A stretch of DNA of 11,157 bases. Source: Flavobacteriales bacterium. GTDB lineage: Bacteria > Bacteroidota > Bacteroidia > Flavobacteriales_E > Vicingaceae. Both the position numbers and the translations under genes were made by a program. How positions within the stretch are numbered: position 1 is the stretch's first letter; each line of letters starts with the position of its first letter. Under the pieces are notes generated by a model. The model made no database searches. It was given only the letters and a program-made list of their open reading frames with translations, and was not told the DNA's origin. Of the stretch, positions 1-6,541 are shown piece by piece. The DNA lies in the NCBI GenBank assembly GCA_003487525.1, contig DNDT01000233.1, forward strand, positions 1-11,157. The letters are read 5' to 3'.

Positions 1-606
1 GTCACCGGTAAAAACAGATCCAGTAAAATCCTTTCGGTTATTTCCCTGGCCATTACCCTGAGCGTTGCTTCCTATATCGTATATTCATATGTACTTACTA
101 CCAATCAAAAGGAAGCCGAGACAGTGGTGGCAGAAATACCGGAAGTCGCCGATGATCTGGACAACCGGGAAATGCCGGAAGAAACAAATGACCGAGGATC
201 AGAAACCGAAGTCCCTGCGCAAAACACTTCTATAAAAAATGATAACCCTGCTCAGAATACTGCGAAAAGAGTCAATGAAAAGCGCACAGAGCGTCAGGAG
301 AAAACAGAAGAAAAGAAACAACCGGAACGCAACCAGGAATCTCCAATTGTTAAATCAAGCGTTCCCGGAGGCTTTATCATAAGTTATGCTTCAAACGGAA
401 ACAGCGAGGCCGCTGCAAAGAACGTGCGCATACTGAGAAGCAAGGGATTTACAGCCAACTATTATTACATGAGAGACAAGGACGCCAATGGCCCTTCTTT
501 ATATAAGGTATACCTCGGTCCGTACAATAGCGAGTCAGAAGCATTCCCCGATTTCAAGAAAATCATCAAACTTAACGAGAAAGCCTTTATCTTAAAGATG
601 AACTGA
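1..606 (+). CDS. SPOR-domain inner-membrane protein (5' partial)
   Basis: The reading frame is open from base 1, so the gene begins upstream; 201 codons are visible before the TGA at 604-606. The GTG at 124 is internal, since the same frame upstream encodes a hydrophobic helix (visible residues about 9-32, ILSVISLAITLSVASYIVYS) that looks like a single transmembrane segment. It is followed by a long charged, low-complexity linker rich in E, K, N and Q (about 36-120) and a C-terminal SPOR domain (about 122-199, including the LYKVYLGPY strand and a final AFILKM strand). SPOR domains bind denuded-glycan peptidoglycan, usually at division sites. A TM-linker-SPOR layout places the domain in the periplasm. 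In Bacteroidota such proteins often carry an N-terminal HU/CCDC81-like domain; that part is outside the window and is only inferred. The 3' end overlaps the convergent comEC gene. Confidence 0.85.
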   Translation, partial: VTGKNRSSKILSVISLAITLSVASYIVYSYVLTTNQKEAETVVAEIPEVADDLDNREMPEETNDRGSETEVPAQNTSIKNDNPAQNTAKRVNEKRTERQEKTEEKKQPERNQESPIVKSSVPGGFIISYASNGNSEAAAKNVRILRSKGFTANYYYMRDKDANGPSLYKVYLGPYNSESEAFPDFKKIIKLNEKAFILKMN

Positions 607-2280
607 TTGGTCGGTTGCAAGCCGCCTTGTGCTTTCATGTTCTTTTTCTGTTTTAACAGTACTATGTGTGCTCATCAGTTCCTTAGTCTGAGAAGTCAGA
701 AGTGACAGCACGACGGCAACCATAAATAGATAGAGTTGTCTCTTTCCGGGTTGGTTTAACAATACGATCAGGAAAACCAGGCAGGCATAGGTCAGCAGAA
801 CGTCCCAGATATCGAATTCAAGAACCAAAACAGATCCGGGAAGTTGAGAAATGAACCCAAGTGAATGCCTCAAAAAATCTACGATGACCGACAATACATT
901 CGACAGCACAAAAGAAATGGATTCAACATCCGAAAAAACCAATAGAGCCATGCCGGTCGAAATGATAACCGAAGACATGGGCACTGCAATCAGGTTCGAT
1001 AAAAGAAAGTAATTTGGAAAGATATCAAAGTAATAAACTGCCAGTGGAAAGGTGCTCAGTTGGGCGGCCATAGAAACCGAAATCAACGACCATAAATGGG
1101 AAATGACTTTGTACTTGAATGAAATCAAGGCGTTTATGTATGGGTAAAGTAGTACAATGCCGGCAACTGCCAGATGAGAGAGTTGAAATCCAATTTGGTA
1201 CACAATTAAGGGATCCAAAAGTGTCAACAAGCATGCCGAACATGATATGAGATTGATCATGTCTGCTCTTCTGTTTGTCGAACGCGCAAAGGCGAGCAAT
1301 GTGAACATAAAGGCGGCGCGCAGTACCGATGCCGAACATCCCGTTATCAGAGCATAGAGCCATATTCCTGACACGATGAAAATGGTAGGATTGATCTGTT
1401 TTCTAATCAGGATTTGAATCAGTTGACATAGTTTCGAAAGCATTAAATAAACGATGCCGACATGCAAACCGGATACCGCCAAAATGTGCATTGCCCCGCT
1501 TTTTGAAAAACGGTTTCTTGTCTCTGTGGACATCGTCGATTTGTCTCCCAGTATCATGGCACTGAGCAGTGAATAAGTCTTTGCGTTATGCACGTGTGTT
1601 TTCAGTCTTTGCTTCAATTTTATGCGCAGGAATTCAAGGGCTTCAATCAGACGTAATCTGAGTGTTTCGGGGGATTGCATTTGTGTGGCCGCTTTTGCAA
1701 AACCCTGATGGTAGATTCCTTTGTGTTCATAGTGTTTTTTCCAATCGAAAAAAAATGAGTTACCGTAATTTTGGATGGGCTTCAACTCTGCTTCTACCGA
1801 CAGCACGATGCCCGGACGCAATCGGGATGATTTGGTCCCGTTCCTTAAAAAAAGCAATACACGGCCACACGTTTCGACCATTTTGTTGTCTTTAATAATT
1901 CCGATTACCTCACATTCAACCCTGTTCGTATTTTTTCCTGCCTGGGCCTTATCAATTCTCACCACAAACCGATCCAACTTGTTTTTGACGATAAACTGGT
2001 GAAAGTGATTGGCATTATTGCGTTTATCGGAAGATTTCCCAAGCTCGAATGAACCGATACCCAGTGCAAAAATGAACAGAAGATAAAATGCGGCATTTTC
2101 ATGGTGAAATGAACCTATCCGATTGTGATTCAACCAGTATCCAAGCAACAGAAAAATCAAGATTCCGACAAGGGTTATGTCAGGATATGACGTGAATGAA
2201 TCAAACCTGTGAGAGAGAAGAACGCTTCCCATAACCACAGGCATGAACAGAAAAAAGAAAAAATTCGAAATCCGCACCAT
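592..2280 (-). CDS. comEC: ComEC/Rec2-family competence protein, short form without metallo-beta-lactamase domain
   Basis: This is a polytopic inner-membrane protein of 562 residues. ComEC forms the channel carrying single-stranded DNA into the cytoplasm during natural transformation. Order of parts: two to three N-terminal TM helices (about 8-78); a soluble DUF4131/OB-like region (about 95-200) ending in the usual FDWKKHYEHKGI-type segment (178-189); then the Competence domain (about 235-510). The family hallmark HILAVSGLHVG is at 265-275, preceded by the LLSAMILGDKS segment, and followed by ASVLRAAFMF (317-326), the LLDPL segment (354-358) and IGFQLS (363-368). The chain ends about 35 residues after the last TM helix, so the C-terminal metallo-beta-lactamase-like nuclease domain of the ~750-residue proteobacterial and Bacillus forms is absent. 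Start ATG at 2278-2280; no clear Shine-Dalgarno sequence. The stop lies inside the tail of the convergent SPOR gene. Family assignment is firm; an actual role in transformation is inferred. Confidence 0.93.
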   Translation of the reverse strand: MVRISNFFFFLFMPVVMGSVLLSHRFDSFTSYPDITLVGILIFLLLGYWLNHNRIGSFHHENAAFYLLFIFALGIGSFELGKSSDKRNNANHFHQFIVKNKLDRFVVRIDKAQAGKNTNRVECEVIGIIKDNKMVETCGRVLLFLRNGTKSSRLRPGIVLSVEAELKPIQNYGNSFFFDWKKHYEHKGIYHQGFAKAATQMQSPETLRLRLIEALEFLRIKLKQRLKTHVHNAKTYSLLSAMILGDKSTMSTETRNRFSKSGAMHILAVSGLHVGIVYLMLSKLCQLIQILIRKQINPTIFIVSGIWLYALITGCSASVLRAAFMFTLLAFARSTNRRADMINLISCSACLLTLLDPLIVYQIGFQLSHLAVAGIVLLYPYINALISFKYKVISHLWSLISVSMAAQLSTFPLAVYYFDIFPNYFLLSNLIAVPMSSVIISTGMALLVFSDVESISFVLSNVLSVIVDFLRHSLGFISQLPGSVLVLEFDIWDVLLTYACLVFLIVLLNQPGKRQLYLFMVAVVLSLLTSQTKELMSTHSTVKTEKEHESTRRLATDQSVHL

Positions 2281-2364
2281 CCGAAGAGATTCATTGTTGA
2301 TATAAAAAGCTACGTGCTGGTTATGTCTAATTCATTAACTTTAACGTAAGATAATTTGCTCCGG
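2281..2364. promoter_or_regulatory. Divergent intergenic region, putative promoters for comEC and the surface operon
   Basis: This 84-bp, AT-rich gap is the only non-coding space between the minus-strand comEC and the + strand block beginning at 2365. Transcription must start here, or inside comEC, in both directions. A TTTG lies at 2355-2358 within ATAATTTG, recalling the 3' half of the Bacteroidota -7 box (TAnnTTTG). It is only 6 bp from the ATG and lacks a matching -33 TTTG, so it is weak. No convincing operator or hairpin was seen. The assignment rests on geometry rather than on a recognised motif. Confidence 0.3.
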
Positions 2365-3297
2365 ATGAATCTTAAAGGAAAGATATGGACCACGGCAGCC
2401 ATCGGATTGCTGCTGTTTTTTAGTACGTGTAAAAAAGAAGAAGTTCCGGGAGACCTGATTGGAAACAACGATGCCCCTTATTACGGAAAGATTTCAACCG
2501 TTCTTATTCAAAATTATGTAAACAGACTTTTTATTGATTTGATTGGCCGGGAACCACTGGATGTCGAAATGGAAGAAGAGGTGGCAAAACTCAGAGCGAC
2601 CAATGTGAGCTTTGCATCCCGAGACAGTCTTGTTACCATGCTGCAGGAAGACGAGTCCTTTCGGGTAGGAGATTCTTCATATAAAGCAGCCTATTACAAC
2701 CGATTGTATGAGTTGTTCAAGGTGAAAATGCTCGAAGGCGCATCAGACGGTGATGTCAGGCGTGAACGTGGATTGATCTCGGGTCAGCTCATTCACGATT
2801 CGCTTGCCGGTGACTGGTACAATCACGCCATCAAAAAATCGAAAATAGCAAAGCTGGACGCCGTGTTGGCCATTGATGAAGAAATGATGAGAGGTGAAAT
2901 TGAGGTTAAAGATGCATTTGCGAGATTACTGGACAACGCGGTTTATGACAGAATTAACATGAACACCTTTAATTTCATCCGGGCATCGTTCAGCGATTTG
3001 TTCGGACGCTATCCCACTTCAAGCGAATTTGACAATGGTTACGACATTGTGGAATACAATAAGCCGGCAGTCATTTTTGGAAAAAATGCCTCGAACAAAG
3101 GTGAATACATCGATGTACTTGTGAATTCAAGGGAATTTTATGAAGGCATTCTGAGATGGACATACGGAACACTTATTTCGAGGGAACCCATAACCGAGGA
3201 AATTGAAGCCGGGTTGAATGCATTTTATTTCGATCACGATTTACCTGCCTTGCAAAAAACCATACTCGTTACAAATGAATATGCGAACTTTAATTAA
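2365..3297 (+). CDS. Lipoprotein with DUF1549-like helical modules
   Basis: This encodes 310 residues and is the first gene of the operon. ATG 2365 is chosen over the in-frame TTG at 2356 because it gives a compact lipoprotein signal: MNLKGKIW, a hydrophobic core, then FFSTC with Cys22 as the lipidation site. KKEEV follows the Cys, which fits a Bacteroidota surface-export signal. The mature part is helical and contains at least three related segments of the form Y/F-x(3-8)-L/F-x-x-R-x-P-x(3)-E: about 51-69 (NRLFIDLIGREPLDVEM), 203-222 (NFIRASFSDLFGRYPTSSEF) and 262-279 (ILRWTYGTLISREPITEE). The second is followed by a YIDVLVNSREF stretch. This resembles planctomycete DUF1549 (RRxxxDLxGLPPTxEE ... 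LLxSPRYGERW) and, less closely, DUF4214. The downstream DUF1501 and cytochrome genes favour the DUF1549 reading. No enzymatic motif was seen; a structural or binding role on the cell surface is inferred. Confidence 0.75.
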   Translation: MNLKGKIWTTAAIGLLLFFSTCKKEEVPGDLIGNNDAPYYGKISTVLIQNYVNRLFIDLIGREPLDVEMEEEVAKLRATNVSFASRDSLVTMLQEDESFRVGDSSYKAAYYNRLYELFKVKMLEGASDGDVRRERGLISGQLIHDSLAGDWYNHAIKKSKIAKLDAVLAIDEEMMRGEIEVKDAFARLLDNAVYDRINMNTFNFIRASFSDLFGRYPTSSEFDNGYDIVEYNKPAVIFGKNASNKGEYIDVLVNSREFYEGILRWTYGTLISREPITEEIEAGLNAFYFDHDLPALQKTILVTNEYANFN

Positions 3298-3781
3298 CAT
3301 CCTTCTACTAGTTGTTCTTAGTTTTTCCTTTGAATCCTGTAAAAGGGAAGAGGAAAAAGGAGATCCGCAATACCTGGTAAATCCGGTAACATCCCTGCCG
3401 CCGAATGCAGGGAAACTAAAACTTAAAACCAATCAGCAGTACGTGGCTATTTTACATGCCAACCTCTTTCAGGTGGCCCTGAGTGCCAATCAAATATTCG
3501 AAATTTCACAGTGCATTGAATCGGTTGGAGACAAGGAAATTGCCCGGGAAGTGATCATTAGCAACTTCATGAATGAACCCGGGGTCATCATGCCTTCCGC
3601 GGCGGAAATGAGGGCAGACATCCGAACCTTTATCATTGACACCTACCAGCGATTTTTAGTCCGAAACCCCACCGAAGCCGAAATCGAATACTTCAAGAAT
3701 TACATCTCGGCCAATCCGAATGTAACGCCTGAACTGGTGTACTTCTCGTTCTCACTGGCAAACGAATATTTATATTATTGA
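3281..3781 (+). CDS. Small lipoprotein with related helical modules
   Basis: This gene encodes 166 residues. ATG 3281 is preferred (3275 is a possible alternative two codons upstream): it gives MRTLINILLLVVLSFSFESC with Cys20 as the lipid anchor, followed by KREEE. A longer frame reading back to 3218 would put an unlikely sequence before the signal peptide. The start lies inside the last codons of the preceding gene (17-bp overlap), which implies translational coupling. The C-terminal half carries the same module as its neighbour, about 114-138 (TFIIDTYQRFLVRNPTEAEI), and a weaker copy is likely at about 54-75. The protein ends in ANEYLYY, parallel to the TNEYANFN end of the upstream protein, so the two genes probably derive from one ancestral repeat family. 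Function unknown; a surface partner of its neighbours is inferred. Confidence 0.72.
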   Translation: MRTLINILLLVVLSFSFESCKREEEKGDPQYLVNPVTSLPPNAGKLKLKTNQQYVAILHANLFQVALSANQIFEISQCIESVGDKEIAREVIISNFMNEPGVIMPSAAEMRADIRTFIIDTYQRFLVRNPTEAEIEYFKNYISANPNVTPELVYFSFSLANEYLYY

Positions 3782-3782
3782 T

Positions 3783-5117
3783 ATGAAAAGACGTAAATTT
3801 CTGAAAGCCACCGGTGCGGTCGCCGCAGGTTCCCTGAGCCTGCCTTACATTCTTCCCTCAGGAAGATTGTTCGCCGCAACCGGAAGTCAAATGGCAGAAT
3901 ACGTGGTTTACGTGTTGTTCGCCGGAGGTGTCAGGCAGCAGGAATCCGTTTTGCAACGATACCTCGATGACAGCCAGGGTGTTCCCTTTACCGGCAACAT
4001 CATGTACAACATGCTGGAAGGTCAGGCTCCCGCTGCCAAGATTGTTTACGGAACGGGAACGGGCGGACAGACGCCCATTCCAATGCTTTTGAACGAGACC
4101 CTCCAAAAACAAGGAACCTTGTTCAAAGAAGTAAATGCGCTGTCTGCCGGACATTACGGAGGACTTAATAATCTGGTTCAGGGAAGCAGGGCCACGACCC
4201 AGGGATTAAAGCAAAAACCGGTCAATCCAACCATTTTTGAATATGCCAGGCGTCACGGTGGGTACAAGGCTACAAAGGTTTGGTTTTTGGGAAATGGCAT
4301 CGGAAACTCGACGCCATTGCTTAATTACGGAATACACCCGGATTATGGTGCGAATTACGGGGCCAATTTTTTCGCACCAACGGTAACCTTCAACGATAAG
4401 TTGGGGGGCAAATACCTTTCGAACGCAAAAGTTTACCACCCTCAGGATGAACTGGACCCCATGTACCAGATGAAGTTTTTCCTCGACAACAGTTTTGAAA
4501 ATTTTGGTAAAGGCCTTGAAACCATAGGCAATACCGACGAGGAAAAAAATGAAATAAAAGATTTTATGCGCCAGATGTACCAAAAAGGCAATGGTTTTGT
4601 AAAACCGCCGGTTACCGACAATTCCGACGCCATAAACATCGGGTACACCTGTGAGATTCTTTCCTATTTCAAACCAAATCTGACGGTGGTGAACCTGACA
4701 AATGTCGACGGTTGCCACAGTAATTTCACGGGGTATCTCAGAAGTCTTCATCGGGCGGATCATGCGGTGGGATTCTTGTGGGATCACATTCAGTCCATTC
4801 CTGAAATGGCAGGCAAAACGGTATTGATTGCCACACCAGAATGTGGAAGAAATCTGCTTCCAAATGCCATCAAGGATCAGGAAAATGAATTTCTCGCCTA
4901 CGACCATAGCGATCAGAATACATCGCGGGTATTCACGCTGATGGTCGGACCTGACGGCGTAGTGGACAAAAACAGGGTGGTTGGCAGTGAAACCATGCCG
5001 ATCGGCATGACGACGGATAATGTAATAACAATAGGAGAAATACTTGGTTTCAAAAACGATATTGTAAGTGCAGGATACGTTGATTCCGATTCCAGATCCT
5101 TATTTGACAGAATGTAA
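3783..5117 (+). CDS. DUF1501 family protein with Tat signal
   Basis: This gene encodes 444 residues, one base after the preceding stop. The N-terminus carries a twin-arginine signal, KRRKFLKATGAVAAGSLSLP, with processing probably near residue 32, so the folded protein is exported by Tat. The mature protein reads as a DUF1501 member of the alkaline phosphatase/sulfatase superfamily: an opening strand YVVYVLFAGGVRQ (40-52, usual form FLxGGxD), SAGHYGGLNN (121-130), VDGCHSNFTGYL (308-319, usual form FDTHxN), TPECGRN (351-357, usual form SEFGR) and YDHSD (373-377, usual form DHG). Candidate metal or active-site residues are D309, H312, E353, D374 and H375. DUF1501 proteins are usually encoded beside DUF1549/DUF1553 or DUF1800 proteins, matching this context. 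No biochemical activity is established for the family as far as I know. It lacks a T9SS sorting domain, so the expected location is periplasmic unless carried by a partner. Confidence 0.88.
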   Translation: MKRRKFLKATGAVAAGSLSLPYILPSGRLFAATGSQMAEYVVYVLFAGGVRQQESVLQRYLDDSQGVPFTGNIMYNMLEGQAPAAKIVYGTGTGGQTPIPMLLNETLQKQGTLFKEVNALSAGHYGGLNNLVQGSRATTQGLKQKPVNPTIFEYARRHGGYKATKVWFLGNGIGNSTPLLNYGIHPDYGANYGANFFAPTVTFNDKLGGKYLSNAKVYHPQDELDPMYQMKFFLDNSFENFGKGLETIGNTDEEKNEIKDFMRQMYQKGNGFVKPPVTDNSDAINIGYTCEILSYFKPNLTVVNLTNVDGCHSNFTGYLRSLHRADHAVGFLWDHIQSIPEMAGKTVLIATPECGRNLLPNAIKDQENEFLAYDHSDQNTSRVFTLMVGPDGVVDKNRVVGSETMPIGMTTDNVITIGEILGFKNDIVSAGYVDSDSRSLFDRM

Positions 5118-5118
5118 G

Positions 5119-6090
5119 ATGAGCGTTAAAAACACATCCCTGATTGTTGCCATTCTTATCACAATGGTTGTCTGGTCATGTAAAAAAGATGATGAAACGG
5201 TAAACTACAACCCGTATCACAACCCCGGTCTTTTGCCTCCGGTGGACACGAACAAGCCGATTGTGCTTGAACCCGGAAGTTTCCAGTATTTGTATGATGG
5301 GGTATTTGGAATTACCTGCGCAAACTCCGGTTGTCACGACGGTAATTTCCCTCCCGATTTCAGGACCATTTACAGTTCGTACAACACCCTTGTCAGACAT
5401 CCGGTCATTACAAATGATGCCCAGAACACCTACACATACAGAGTTGAACCTGGGAATTCTGAAAAATCACTCATCTATGCCCGGCTGACAATTAACATTC
5501 CCAATACGTCCGGCCTGATGCCTGCCGTGGTAGATCAGGAATCAGACTGGTATGATAAAAAGGATGAGTACATTTTAATGATTAAGGAATGGATCGATGC
5601 CGGAGCTCCAGACACCTATGGAAACCTTCCCGGTTCTTCCAACCTGAAACCTCAGGTAACAGGACTAATGGCTTTTTCGTCGGGAAGTACCACAAATCCA
5701 CTGCCGAGACTGGATAACAAACCAACGAATCCCATCATCATCCCCAAAGGCCCGGTTGATCTCTGGTTTGCCTTTTCGGATGACAAAACTGCACCTGCAG
5801 ATTTTACCTATATGGAGTTAAAATCTTCATATGAACTGTTTGATTTTTCGACGGCCGAATCATTTGCCATTAACGCTTCCACTCCAATAAGCGGAAAGGA
5901 CTTCTGGAATCAATCAACCTCTTTCACGCATAAGGCAACACTGAATTTTCCAAACGATACCAGCAGCACCTTTATTTTTTTACGAACCTACCTTCAGGAC
6001 GAGGCCCCGGAGGACACGTCAATTGTGCCCAACGATGGTACAAACGATATAATGCGTTCTTATTTCACCCTTAAAGTTGACAGCCTGTAA
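5119..6090 (+). CDS. Lipoprotein with planctomycete-type cytochrome c domain
   Basis: This gene encodes 323 residues, starting one base after the DUF1501 stop. ATG 5119 is chosen over the in-frame GTG 5068 because it yields the lipoprotein signal MSVKNTSLIVAILITMVVWSC (Cys21), followed by KKDDE, the clearest surface-export motif of the cluster. Residues about 52-165 form a PSCyt1-like cytochrome domain: the haem motif CANSGCH (67-73, spacing C-x4-C-H), a VEPGNSEKSLIYARL segment (109-123), GLMPA with M134 as possible second axial ligand, and IKEWIDAGAPD (155-165). The last ~150 residues are beta-rich and unrecognised. In planctomycetes such domains accompany DUF1549, DUF1553 and DUF1501 proteins, so the whole operon echoes that module. 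An electron-transfer or haem-dependent structural role at the cell surface is inferred. Whether the widened motif binds haem covalently cannot be told from sequence. Confidence 0.82.
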   Translation: MSVKNTSLIVAILITMVVWSCKKDDETVNYNPYHNPGLLPPVDTNKPIVLEPGSFQYLYDGVFGITCANSGCHDGNFPPDFRTIYSSYNTLVRHPVITNDAQNTYTYRVEPGNSEKSLIYARLTINIPNTSGLMPAVVDQESDWYDKKDEYILMIKEWIDAGAPDTYGNLPGSSNLKPQVTGLMAFSSGSTTNPLPRLDNKPTNPIIIPKGPVDLWFAFSDDKTAPADFTYMELKSSYELFDFSTAESFAINASTPISGKDFWNQSTSFTHKATLNFPNDTSSTFIFLRTYLQDEAPEDTSIVPNDGTNDIMRSYFTLKVDSL

Positions 6091-6091
6091 C

Positions 6092-6541
6092 ATGAAATAT
6101 CCGATCTATATCGTTTCCCTTGTTCTCCTTTTTGCCACCTGCAGCAAAAAAGAAGAGGAAATCGTCGAGATGGGCCCGGAACCACAGATTGCCTTTGTAT
6201 CGCTCGATCCCATGGTGGTTGAAAACTTCAAGAACAGTGTGACACTGACCATTACCTACAAAGATATGAACGGAGACCTCGGTTCCGAGAATCCCGATGT
6301 CTATTCACTTTCGGTAAAAGACGGTCGCCTTGATGAGGAGGACTGGTATCACGTTCCTCCCCTTGCTCCTCCGGGGTACGAAATTCCGATTCAGGGAAGT
6401 TTGCAAATAGTGCTGAACAGCATGTTCATCCTTGGAAATGGCGATACGGAATACGCCTCATTGACAGTTAAAATACGGGATCGGGCCGGACACTGGAGCA
6501 ATGTCATCCATACCCCGTCCATTGTTATTAAAAAACCGTGA
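6092..6541 (+). CDS. Small lipoprotein with Ig-like beta fold
   Basis: This gene encodes 149 residues, one base after the cytochrome gene. ATG 6092 gives MKYPIYIVSLVLLFATC (Cys17) followed by SKKEEE; the in-frame TTG at 6077 would only add five residues and spoil the signal. The mature part has alternating beta-strand segments, with VTLTITYKDMNGDLG at about 49-63 and VKIRDRAGHWSN at about 126-137. Both are typical of Bacteroidota extracellular Ig-like or cadherin-like lipoproteins, in which the acidic DxNGDxG loop may bind calcium. No enzymatic motif is visible. Its stop overlaps the ATG of the next gene (TGATG), implying coupled translation. Probably an accessory surface protein of the operon; precise function unknown. 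Confidence 0.72.
   Translation: MKYPIYIVSLVLLFATCSKKEEEIVEMGPEPQIAFVSLDPMVVENFKNSVTLTITYKDMNGDLGSENPDVYSLSVKDGRLDEEDWYHVPPLAPPGYEIPIQGSLQIVLNSMFILGNGDTEYASLTVKIRDRAGHWSNVIHTPSIVIKKP

Noticed and set aside
2245..2270. A-rich run resembling a terminator tract
   Set aside because: It is the start of comEC on the minus strand, encoding a Phe-rich membrane helix, and no adjoining stem was seen.
2356..2364. Upstream TTG start for the first lipoprotein (and likewise 3218, 5068 and 6077 for the later ones)
   Set aside because: The downstream ATGs place a short basic n-region, hydrophobic core and lipobox Cys at the correct spacing, while the upstream starts add residues that spoil the signal or run back far into the preceding gene.
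4206..4907. A 233-codon minus-strand open frame opposite the DUF1501 gene
   Set aside because: It lies wholly inside a strongly supported DUF1501 gene in the opposite direction and has no recognisable domain or signal; it is a by-product of codon use in the + strand gene.
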